Source: Desulfuromonas sp. | GTDB lineage: Bacteria; Desulfobacterota; Desulfuromonadia; Desulfuromonadales; BM103 | Assembly (NCBI GenBank): GCA_012026975.1 | Contig: VEPG01000069.1 | Location: 1-32,814, forward strand | Length of the DNA: 32,814 nt | Direction of reading: 5' to 3' | Shown: positions 8,705 through 15,836 of the stretch, piece after piece | Numbering within the stretch: the stretch's first letter is position 1 | How the letters are laid out: each line of letters begins with the position of its first letter | Program-made: the position numbers and the translations under genes | Notes under the pieces: generated by a model | Told to the model about the DNA's origin: nothing | The model's input: only the letters and a program-made list of their open reading frames with translations | Database searches by the model: none

Positions 8705-9427
8705 ATGAAACGAATCATGAAATATGACTGGGATGCCGTCGTGGGTGTTACCGCGGCCTTTGTTGCCATCCTCATGCACTTTCTGCATATCGTCGAGGCG
8801 GAAGTCCTCTTGACGATTGCCGTCGTTCTGATCGCCATGCTCTTCTTGCGCGACCTGCGCAGGGAAAACGTGAACGAGCGGCATAACCTGGAAGTTCAGC
8901 AGATCAGGTCCGATGTCAAGGATATCCTCGCCCGCATCAGCCTGTCCGATACCCACCTGATCGGACCGCAGCATATCCACCAGGCGATGGAAGACTTTTG
9001 CCGGCGAGCCAGGAACGAGATGCTCTGGTTCCATGTCTGCCCGCTGATGTTCAGGCAGCAGGCGGTTTTCGACGCCATGTTCAAGCCCGTCATCGAGAAC
9101 CCCCGGGTCACCTCGGTACAGTTCGTGCTCGATCACAAGGATCGGGAATTGTGGGATAGCGAAGTCCTGCCGAAGATTCGTCAGTGTACCGGGTGCGTTA
9201 AGGTCAGGGAGACTCACTGGACGACAATTTCCGGCGGGGTCTCGGCCATTATCGCGGACATCGACAAGGACGGCAGCAAGGAATGCCTGCTGAGTTTTTG
9301 GGGGGAGCCGTTCATGGCCCGGACCCCCAGCCACGATGTGCCCCGCTATGTCTTCCACGTGCACAGCCACTCCGAACTGGTCGGCCGGATGGTTGAAGTC
9401 GTCCGCCAGCACAAGCTTTCCACCTGA
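8705..9427 (+). CDS. membrane-anchored protein of unknown function
   Basis: The 240-residue protein has two closely spaced N-terminal membrane helices (about residues 10-28 and 32-49: VVGVTAAFVAILMHFLHI and VLLTIAVVLIAMLFL). A short charged linker likely to be helical (LRRENVNERHNLEVQQIRSDVKD) and a soluble domain of about 165 residues follow. The soluble part contains FHVCPLMFRQQAVFDAMF, VQFVLDHKDRELW, and a C-terminal VFHVHSHSELVGRMVEVV. I do not recognise the family; the strand-turn pattern loosely recalls phospholipase D-like folds but no HKD motif exists. ATG 8705 is chosen because GGTGAGG precedes it; ATG 8675 and 8690 are in frame but lack a ribosome site. It stands alone and converges on the nar operon. 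Confidence 0.72.
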   Translation: MKRIMKYDWDAVVGVTAAFVAILMHFLHIVEAEVLLTIAVVLIAMLFLRDLRRENVNERHNLEVQQIRSDVKDILARISLSDTHLIGPQHIHQAMEDFCRRARNEMLWFHVCPLMFRQQAVFDAMFKPVIENPRVTSVQFVLDHKDRELWDSEVLPKIRQCTGCVKVRETHWTTISGGVSAIIADIDKDGSKECLLSFWGEPFMARTPSHDVPRYVFHVHSHSELVGRMVEVVRQHKLST

Positions 9428-9458
9428 CACACCGCCCGGCAAAGACTGTCTGCCGCGA

Positions 9459-9908
9459 TTACCCTTGTGTGGATGCCACCTGTGTCTCCAGGGCGGCCAG
9501 GCGGTCGCGCAGAGCTTTTTCCTCGGCACGCCGGGAACTTATATCGCGCATGACCGCCGCGACCCCCTGCGGCCGCCCCTCGTCGTCCTTGAGCATGACA
9601 ATGGAAAATTCGGTGGTCAGCTGTGCCCCGCTCTGGCTCAGGGCCGGCACTGCCAGAAGCTTGGTGCCGTACTTGGTGACGCCGGTGGCCATGGTCTGGT
9701 GATAGCCGTCCCAATGCCGTTGGCGGTGTCGCTCCGGAATGATCAAATCGAGAGACTGACCAAGAGCTTCTGCCGCAGTGAAACCGAAAATCCGTTCGGC
9801 ACCCAGGTTCCAGAGACGAATGATCCCGTCGCCATCGGCATAGAGAATGGCGTCCGGTGCCTGGGAGACGATATGCTCATGGATATCCTGGCGGAGTGTT
9901 GTGGTCAT
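9459..9908 (-). CDS. single PAS-domain protein at the end of the nar operon
   Basis: The 149-residue protein is almost only one PAS domain (about residues 12-125: APDAILYADGDGIIRLWN, ERIFGFTAAEALGQSLDLII, AVMRDISSRRAEEKALRD), followed by a short coiled-coil tail. It has no kinase, cyclase or DNA-binding output. The helix RQRHWDGYHQTMATG (residues 62-76) resembles the F helix of heme-PAS sensors such as FixL, with H65 in the place of the heme-binding histidine, so it may sense O2 or NO; that is inference. The start at 9908 is preferred over ATG 9914 because AAAGGG then has a 6-base spacing. It lies 40 bases after narK and probably shares the operon transcript, acting with a partner protein not in view. 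Confidence 0.85.
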   Translation of the reverse strand: MTTTLRQDIHEHIVSQAPDAILYADGDGIIRLWNLGAERIFGFTAAEALGQSLDLIIPERHRQRHWDGYHQTMATGVTKYGTKLLAVPALSQSGAQLTTEFSIVMLKDDEGRPQGVAAVMRDISSRRAEEKALRDRLAALETQVASTQG

Positions 9909-9948
9909 GGGCATCCCTTTCAAATTCTCCGGTTTTGTTCCCTGCGAA

Positions 9949-11553
9949 TCAGGGGTTTTGCACGTAAGCGTTCTTGCGCGTGTAGAACCACCAGTTGAGA
10001 ACCAGGCAGATGACGTAAAAAACCGCGAAACCGTACAGGGCGTATTCCGGCGTGGTGGCCTTGATCTGCTCGCCGAACACCTGGGGGATGATGAAGGCGC
10101 CATAGGCGGCCACGGCCGAGGTCCAGCCGAGCACCGGGCCGGCCTGCTCCTTGTCGAAGATGATGGCGATGGAGCGGAACGTCGAGCCATTGCCGACCCC
10201 GGTCGCGGTAAACAGGATGATGAACAGGATCAGGAACGGCACGAAATGCTCCTCGGGGGTGGCCGAGTTGTAGGCGGCCTTCATGTAGTAGGCGCAGCCG
10301 AAGGCGGAGAGGATCATGACGATCGACACCCACTGGGTAACGATGGCGCCGCCGAACTTATCTGCGATCTTGCCGCCGACCGGGCGGATCAGGGCGCCAA
10401 TGAACGGCCCCATCCAGGCATAGGTCAGGGCGCTGGGACTCGCCGGATTGATGGTGGTGTGGATCATGGTCCCGCCCGATTCGATGTGGCAGTAGCCGAA
10501 GATGCACTGGATCGACAGGGCGAAGGCCGCCGAGTAGCCGATGAACGAGCCGAAGGTCATGGTGTAGATGACGGTCATCGCCCAGGTGTGCTTGTTGCCG
10601 AAGATCCGGTACTGGCGCTCGAGGTTGGCGCGCAGTGTCCCCGAGGTCAGATACTTCATGCCGTAGACGGTGGCGATGATGATCAACGGCAGGACGATCC
10701 ACTTGCTGAGCAGGCCGAGGCCGACCGGCGGCGGCAGCATCAGGTAGAGGCCGGCGGCGGCGGTGACGAAGGCGATCGACAGCAGGCCGAGGATCTTGGT
10801 AAAGCAGACCGGTGGGGAGCCGATGTTGGGGGATGCCGTGTCGGTGGTGATGTTGTTCATGCCGAACCAGCCGGCGAAGGCCAGCGGAATCAGCAGCACC
10901 AGCCAGATGTAGCCGGCGTTGTGGATGTAGGTCTCGGTGCCGGCGGGGATCTTGCCGATCAGCGTGCCGCTGGCGCTGATCAGCGTCTTGGGCGAGCCGC
11001 CGAAGACGCCCCTGGTCATCACCAGCGGGATCAGGATCTGCATGGTGGTGACGCCGAAGTTGCCGAGGCCGGCGTTCAGACCAAGGGAGGTGCCCTGAAC
11101 CTTCTTCGGGAAGAAGAAGCTGATGTTGGACATGGACGAGGCGAAGTTGCCGCCGCCGATGCCGGAGAGCAGGGCCAGCAGGTAGTAGACCCAGATTGGC
11201 GTGGCCATGTCCTGAAGCGCCAGCCCGGTGCCGATCGCGGGGATCATCAGCATGGCGGTGGTCAGGAAGATGGTGTTGCGCCCCCCGGCGATGCGGATCA
11301 GGAAGGAACTGGGGATGCGCAGGGTCGCCCCGGAAAGGCCGGCGATAGCGGAGATGGTGAACATCTCCGACTGGCTGAACGGGTAGCCGAGATTGAGCAT
11401 CTGCACGGTGATGATGCTCCAGTACAGCCAGACGGCAAAGCCGCACAACAGGCTGGGGATGGAGATCCACAGGTTGCGGGCTGCAACCCGTTTACCTTCG
11501 GTTGCCCAGAACTGCTCGTCTTCCACATTCCACTTATCGAGATTGGTCGGCAT
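9949..11553 (-). CDS. narK: NarK nitrate/nitrite transporter (E. coli NarK-like, NarK2 type)
   Basis: This 534-residue major facilitator protein opens RNLWISIPSLLCGFAVWLYW and carries the nitrate signature GGNFASSMSNISFFFPKKVQ with GLNAGLGNFGVT. The substrate-binding arginine block LRIPSSF aligns with E. coli NarK. It resembles NarK nitrate/nitrite exchangers, which bring nitrate to the cytoplasmic NarG site and export nitrite. It is about 70 residues longer than E. coli NarK, mainly through an insert between the halves with two extra hydrophobic stretches (SIAFVTAAAGLYLML and WIVLPLIIIATVYGM), so 14 membrane helices are possible. The start at 11553 gives AAAGGA a 6-base spacing; ATG 11559 directly abuts it. 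Confidence 0.9.
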   Translation of the reverse strand: MPTNLDKWNVEDEQFWATEGKRVAARNLWISIPSLLCGFAVWLYWSIITVQMLNLGYPFSQSEMFTISAIAGLSGATLRIPSSFLIRIAGGRNTIFLTTAMLMIPAIGTGLALQDMATPIWVYYLLALLSGIGGGNFASSMSNISFFFPKKVQGTSLGLNAGLGNFGVTTMQILIPLVMTRGVFGGSPKTLISASGTLIGKIPAGTETYIHNAGYIWLVLLIPLAFAGWFGMNNITTDTASPNIGSPPVCFTKILGLLSIAFVTAAAGLYLMLPPPVGLGLLSKWIVLPLIIIATVYGMKYLTSGTLRANLERQYRIFGNKHTWAMTVIYTMTFGSFIGYSAAFALSIQCIFGYCHIESGGTMIHTTINPASPSALTYAWMGPFIGALIRPVGGKIADKFGGAIVTQWVSIVMILSAFGCAYYMKAAYNSATPEEHFVPFLILFIILFTATGVGNGSTFRSIAIIFDKEQAGPVLGWTSAVAAYGAFIIPQVFGEQIKATTPEYALYGFAVFYVICLVLNWWFYTRKNAYVQNP

Positions 11554-11598
11554 GGCCATTCCTTTCCATTGCTGATTTGCCCACCTTATGAAGTACGG

Positions 11599-12951
11599 TC
11601 ACGCTCCCGGCAAGGACAGCTCCTTCGAGTCGGATGGCGGCTCCAGGCCATCAACCTGCCGAGTGGCCCTGTCTCGTGCTTGTTCTTCAGCCGCGGCCGC
11701 CTCCAGACCGGTAGAGGCGATCAGCTTGAGGGTCTTCACACCGCGCACTTCGGTGGTGTACATCCAGACCAGAGACCAGCAGGACACCATAAACAAGAGC
11801 ATGAAGATGGTGCTGTTGATGCCGGTGAAATCAACCATCATGCCGAAAATGATCGGAAACAGAAAACCGCCGAGGCCGCCGATCAGGCCGACGATGCCGG
11901 AAATCACCCCGATGTTGTGCGGGTACTCGTCGCCGATGTACTTGAAGACCGAGGCCTTGCCGAAGCCCCAGGCGATGCCGACGACGAACAGCAGGGCGGT
12001 GAAGATCCAGACATTCAGGCCGAGGTCGAGGGTTGTCTCGCCGCGGATCGTCTTGAAGACGACCCGGTGTTGGGGGTAGGAGAGGAAGAACAGGCAGACG
12101 CACGAAGTCCACATCACCCACCAGGTCACCGTGTGGGCGCCGAACTTGTCGGAAAGCCAGCCGCCGAGCGCGCGAATCACCCCGGACGGGAGAACGAAGA
12201 TCGCGGCGATCATTGCGGCCGTCTGGATGCCGAAGCCGTACTCGCTGATGTAGTATTTGGTCAGCCACAGGGACATGGCGACATAACCGCCGAAGACGAT
12301 GGAGTAGTACTGGCAGTATTTCCAGACGCGGATGTCCCTGAGCGCGGCCAACTGGTCACGGATGGTCACTTGCTCGCCGACCTTGTGGCCGGGGTCGCTG
12401 TAGGTGAAGAGCCAGAAGACCACGACGGTGACCGCCATGGCGGCGGCATAAACCTTGGGGACCATCTGCCAGCCATAGGTGACCACCAGGGTCGGGGCGA
12501 CGAACTTGGTGACCGCCGCGCCGGCGTTGCCGGCTCCGAAAATCCCCATGGCGAAGCCCTTGCGCTCCTTGCTGAACCAGCGGCCGGTGTAGGCGATGCC
12601 GACCGAGAAAGCCCCGCCGGCAACGCCGACGAACAGGCCGAGAACGAGGAAGTGCCAATATGCGGTGGCGACGCTGATGAACCAGATCGGCACGATGGTC
12701 GAGAGCATCAGCAGGGCAAAGACGATGCGCCCCCCATAGGTGTCGGTCCACATCCCCAGCGGCAGGCGGATCAGTGAACCGGTCAGAATCGGCGTCGCCG
12801 CGAGCAGGCCGAACTGCGTGTCGCTGAGTTGCAGACCGGCCTTGATGGGAATGCCGATGATGGAGAACATCACCCATACCGCAAAGCAGACAGTGAAGCT
12901 CAGCGTGCTCAGGGACAGCACGGAAATCTGTTTGCGCAATTGGGTGGCCAT
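11599..12951 (-). CDS. narK: NarK1-type nitrate transporter (MFS)
   Basis: The 450-residue, 12-helix major facilitator protein carries the nitrate/nitrite-porter block FGAGNAGAAVTKFVAP and the family motif GGWLSDKFGAHTV between helices 8 and 9. The sequence is closer to NarK1-type porters, regarded as nitrate-proton symporters, than to the neighbouring NarK. Paracoccus carries NarK1 and NarK2 fused in one protein; here they are two adjacent genes 45 bases apart. The C-terminal tail (about 35 residues, AAAAEEQARDRATRQVDG) is hydrophilic and probably cytoplasmic. The start at 12951 has AAAGGAG six bases upstream. Confidence 0.9.
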   Translation of the reverse strand: MATQLRKQISVLSLSTLSFTVCFAVWVMFSIIGIPIKAGLQLSDTQFGLLAATPILTGSLIRLPLGMWTDTYGGRIVFALLMLSTIVPIWFISVATAYWHFLVLGLFVGVAGGAFSVGIAYTGRWFSKERKGFAMGIFGAGNAGAAVTKFVAPTLVVTYGWQMVPKVYAAAMAVTVVVFWLFTYSDPGHKVGEQVTIRDQLAALRDIRVWKYCQYYSIVFGGYVAMSLWLTKYYISEYGFGIQTAAMIAAIFVLPSGVIRALGGWLSDKFGAHTVTWWVMWTSCVCLFFLSYPQHRVVFKTIRGETTLDLGLNVWIFTALLFVVGIAWGFGKASVFKYIGDEYPHNIGVISGIVGLIGGLGGFLFPIIFGMMVDFTGINSTIFMLLFMVSCWSLVWMYTTEVRGVKTLKLIASTGLEAAAAEEQARDRATRQVDGLEPPSDSKELSLPGA

Positions 12952-12968
12952 GGAAAGCTCCTTTGATA

Positions 12969-13004
12969 GGTCTTATGGGACGCATAGGACCTATGGGACT
13001 TATG
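12969..13004. repeat. four tandem 9-mers (GGACYTATG type) at the narI/narK junction
   Basis: The plus strand reads GGTCTTATG, GGACGCATA, GGACCTATG, GGACTTATG without gaps. The last unit overlaps the stop codon of narI (13000-13002). The unit is nearly self-complementary between neighbours (GGACCTATG with CATA-type halves), so the region may also fold. Confidence 0.8.
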
Positions 13005-13686
13005 AAAGGCCTTTCTGATGCTGCTGCCGGTACCACACCACCACCTGGTAGGGGCGTGTCAGGTAGCCGAGCGGTACGCTGAGCAGGTGCACCAGCCGCG
13101 AGAAGGGGAGCAGCGCCACCAGCAGGAAGGCGTTGGCGGCATGCACCTTGACCACCGTCGGCAGGGCCGCCAGATACTGGACCTCGGGTTGGAAGACCAC
13201 CAAAGATCGCAGCCACGGCGTGGCGGTGTGCGCATACCAGACCCCGCCCCAGCGCAGGGTGAAGGCGATATAGACACCGGTCGCCACCTGCAGGAGCAGC
13301 AGCCACAAAACCACCCAGTCGATTCTGCTGGTCACCGCGGCCAGACGCTCGTCAAACAGCCGCCGGGCCATCAGCAGCATGACGGCGATCACGGTGCACA
13401 GCCCGAGCGCCATGCCGCTCACTTCCAGAAAGTACAGGCGCACCGGCCGGCCGAGCAGTACCCCCCAGCCGCCGGGAAAGAGGACGGCCAGAAGGTGCGC
13501 CAGCAGGATCATCAGGATGGCGTAGTGCCACGGTACCGAACCCCAGAAGAGCCCCCGGCTTTCCAGAAACTGCGAAGAGTGGGACGACCATGAATAGCGG
13601 TCGACGCAATACCGGTAGCCGCCGACGGCCACGGCCAGCGCCACCGCCACGTAAGGGAAGATACCGAACAGGATCGTGTCGATCAT
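13000..13686 (-). CDS. narI: respiratory nitrate reductase gamma subunit (cytochrome b)
   Basis: The 228-residue protein with five membrane helices is the quinol-oxidising anchor of NarGHI. The four heme-b histidines are present: H54 and H64 (VPWHYAILMILLAH) and H182 and H200 (VHAANAFLLVALLPFSRLVH). Their spacings of 10 and 18 equal those of E. coli NarI (56/66 and 187/205). Length is normal. The start at 13686 has AGGAGG seven bases upstream and overlaps the narJ stop in ATGA; the frame stays open to 13800 but only over narJ sequence. The stop codon lies inside a tandem repeat. Confidence 0.95.
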   Translation of the reverse strand: MIDTILFGIFPYVAVALAVAVGGYRYCVDRYSWSSHSSQFLESRGLFWGSVPWHYAILMILLAHLLAVLFPGGWGVLLGRPVRLYFLEVSGMALGLCTVIAVMLLMARRLFDERLAAVTSRIDWVVLWLLLLQVATGVYIAFTLRWGGVWYAHTATPWLRSLVVFQPEVQYLAALPTVVKVHAANAFLLVALLPFSRLVHLLSVPLGYLTRPYQVVVWYRQQHQKGLS

Positions 13687-14255
13687 GAACAAACCTCCTT
13701 GCGCCGGAGTTCGACCGGCGGCACCGCCGCGGCGGGGGTGCTCTGCGTCAGCACCAAGCGAATGATCTGCAAGAGTTGAACGTAGGGGTTGGTTGCACAC
13801 TCGGCCTGGAGCAGCATCTTGTCCAGGGCGGGAAGAATTCCGTCATGAATGATTTCTTCGCGACTCTGTTGGTCATCGACGCCGGCAACGAAACGCAGCA
13901 CGGTGGCCAGATGATCGGGAAGCTCCGCGCCGGCGGTGAAGTCGTGCCGCCGGTAAAGCTGCTGCAGTTGCATCAGGAACAGGGCACGTTTCTGGCTCTC
14001 GCCGCAGAGCTGATAGCCGATATAGGGATGGCAGGCCGGCTGCAGGTCGAAGGTCGCGGTGTAGATTTCCTCGATCCGCGCCATCGGTTGCCCATGCAAA
14101 AAACCCAGGAAGTCGGCGAATATCTCGCACGCTTCGGGGTGCTGGTCCCGGAGCAGGGGGGCACAGGTTTCCGCCGTCACCCGGGTCGACGGGGCCGGAT
14201 AGTCGAGCAGGGCCGCCATGTGCCGGCAGAATTGCTGGTGCTGGGTCGCTGTCAT
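13683..14255 (-). CDS. narJ: nitrate reductase assembly chaperone NarJ
   Basis: The 190-residue protein belongs to the NarJ/TorD chaperone family, which binds the NarG N-terminus and helps insert the molybdenum cofactor before membrane attachment. Recognisable pieces are FADFLGFLHGQPMARIEEIY followed by TATFDLQPACHPYIGYQLCG, then the LPDHLATVLRFVA helix and EEIIHDGILPALDKML. The start at 14255 lies two bases after the narH stop, with a G-rich site (GGTGGTG) upstream. Overlap with narI indicates coupled translation. Length and gene order (G-H-J-I) are standard. Confidence 0.93.
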   Translation of the reverse strand: MTATQHQQFCRHMAALLDYPAPSTRVTAETCAPLLRDQHPEACEIFADFLGFLHGQPMARIEEIYTATFDLQPACHPYIGYQLCGESQKRALFLMQLQQLYRRHDFTAGAELPDHLATVLRFVAGVDDQQSREEIIHDGILPALDKMLLQAECATNPYVQLLQIIRLVLTQSTPAAAVPPVELRRKEVCS

Positions 14256-14257
14256 GT

Positions 14258-15745
14258 TCACCACCGCCGCTTCGGCGGGCGCCGGGCGCCGAAGCCCATT
14301 CCGCGCTTGTACTCCTCGGGGTCCATGCCGGCCTCGACCGCCTGCTCGCGCAGCAGCGGCGGAACCACGATCCGCTCCCTGATCCGGGTCAGGGCGGTCA
14401 TGCGGTAGATGGCTTCGACCTGCGCGGCGCTCACGCCAGCGAGGTCGCGGGCTTTGGCCACTTCCGCCTCGGCGAGGTCGCCGACAGAGGTCTGGCGGCG
14501 TTGCAGGCGCACCGCGATCAGGCGTCGGTAGACCGCCTTGACCTCCTCGAGGTTGCCGCCGGCGAACAGCCCGGCCAAGTATTGCAGCGGCAGGCGGGCC
14601 TGCGCCAGGGTGGTGAAGAACTCCTCGGCCAGCTTTTGCGTCCCCTGGTTGGCTTGCGACAGCACCGGCAGCAGCGGCGGCACGTAGAAGAGCATCGGCA
14701 GAGTGCGGAACTCGGGGTGCAGCGGCAGGGCGATCCCCCACTCCTTGACGAACTTGTAGACCGGGGAACGCTGGGCCGCCGCAAGGAGCTGCTCGGGGAG
14801 TCCCGACTTGCGGGCCTCGGCCTGCACCTGCGGGTCGCTGGGGTCGAGGATTATGGCGCGCTGGGCCGCCGCCAACTCGGAGTCCTCGTGCAAAGCCGTC
14901 TCTTTGATGCGGTCGGCGTCGTAGAGCAGTACTCCCAGGTAGCGAATCCGGCCGACACAGGAGTGGAAGCAGGCCGGGGCTTCGCCGGCTTCCTGGCGCG
15001 GATAGCAGAGCAGGCACTTCTCGGATTTGCCGGTATTCCAGCCGTAGTAGGTCTTCTTGTAGGGGCAGGCGGAGACGCACATGCGCCAGCCCCGGCACTT
15101 GTCCTGGTTGATCAGGACGATGCCGTCTTCGCCGCGCTTGTAGATCGCCCCGGACGGGCAGCCGGCGACGCAGCCGGCGTTGAGGCAGTGGTTGCAGATA
15201 CGCGGCAGGTGGAACATCACCATCTTCTCGATGGCGAACATCTGGGCCTGCTCCCCGGCGCTGAGCCGTACCACCCCGGGGTCGTTGGCGGCGTAGCTCT
15301 TCGATCCGGAAAGGTCGTCGTCCCAGTTGGGGCCGGCTTCGATCGCCATCGGCTTGCCGCTGACCATGGAGACCGGCCGCGCGGTCGGCTGGTCGTTGCC
15401 GGCCGGCGCGCTGGTCAGGTCGCCGTACTTGAAGGTGAACGGCTCGTAGTAGTCGTCCATGGTCGGCAGCTTCGGATTGTGGAAGAGCTTCCCCAGCAGG
15501 CTGCCGCGTCCGCCGCTTTTCAGCGTCAGTTCATCCCCCGCCTTCTCCCAGCCGCCCTGGTACTGGTTCTGATCCTCCCACTTGGTCGGATAGCCGGTTC
15601 CCGGCTTGGTTTCGACGTTGTTCCACCACATGTATTCGGCGCCCTGGCGATCGGTCCACAGGTTCTTGCAGGCGATGCTGCAGGTGTGGCAGCCGATGCA
15701 CTTGTCGAGGTGGAACACCGAGGATATCTGCGCGCGGATGTTCAT
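14258..15745 (-). CDS. narH: respiratory nitrate reductase beta subunit (Fe-S)
   Basis: The 495-residue protein carries electrons from NarI to NarG on the cytoplasmic side through four clusters. The motifs are CIGCHTCSIACK (residues 16-27), CNHCLNAGCVAGCP, CRGWRMCVSACP, and CLLC with CFHSCVGRIRYLG. The tryptophan in CRGWRMC in place of a cysteine marks the [3Fe-4S] cluster, as in E. coli NarH. WTDRQGAEYMWWNNVETKPG is the usual NarH stretch after the first motif. The start at 15745 has GGGAGA about six bases upstream. A 90-base gap with a structured repeat separates it from narG. Confidence 0.96.
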   Translation of the reverse strand: MNIRAQISSVFHLDKCIGCHTCSIACKNLWTDRQGAEYMWWNNVETKPGTGYPTKWEDQNQYQGGWEKAGDELTLKSGGRGSLLGKLFHNPKLPTMDDYYEPFTFKYGDLTSAPAGNDQPTARPVSMVSGKPMAIEAGPNWDDDLSGSKSYAANDPGVVRLSAGEQAQMFAIEKMVMFHLPRICNHCLNAGCVAGCPSGAIYKRGEDGIVLINQDKCRGWRMCVSACPYKKTYYGWNTGKSEKCLLCYPRQEAGEAPACFHSCVGRIRYLGVLLYDADRIKETALHEDSELAAAQRAIILDPSDPQVQAEARKSGLPEQLLAAAQRSPVYKFVKEWGIALPLHPEFRTLPMLFYVPPLLPVLSQANQGTQKLAEEFFTTLAQARLPLQYLAGLFAGGNLEEVKAVYRRLIAVRLQRRQTSVGDLAEAEVAKARDLAGVSAAQVEAIYRMTALTRIRERIVVPPLLREQAVEAGMDPEEYKRGMGFGARRPPKRRW

Positions 15746-15769
15746 GGAATGTCTCCCTGCAACGTAATC

Positions 15770-15816
15770 GTAGGGGCGGACTGCGTCCGCCCAGGGCGCA
15801 TGCCATGCGCCCCTAC
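15770..15816. repeat. nested palindromic element in the narG-narH gap
   Basis: GTAGGGGCGGAC-TGC-GTCCGCCC (15770-15792) is one hairpin and AGGGCGCAT-GCC-ATGCGCCC plus CTAC (15793-15816) the second. The outer GTAGGG and CCCTAC ends can also pair, so the whole 47 bases can form a cruciform or three-way junction. Dispersed GTAGGGGCG-type elements are common in related genomes. Confidence 0.85.
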
Positions 15817-15836
15817 AAAACCCTTCCGCCCTGACC

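Noticed and set aside
9847-12777. A 976-codon plus-strand open frame opposite the narK genes
   Set aside because: It lies antisense to two clear transporters, its translation is low-complexity Asp/Gly/His/Gln-rich with no motif, and long antisense frames are expected in GC-rich coding DNA.
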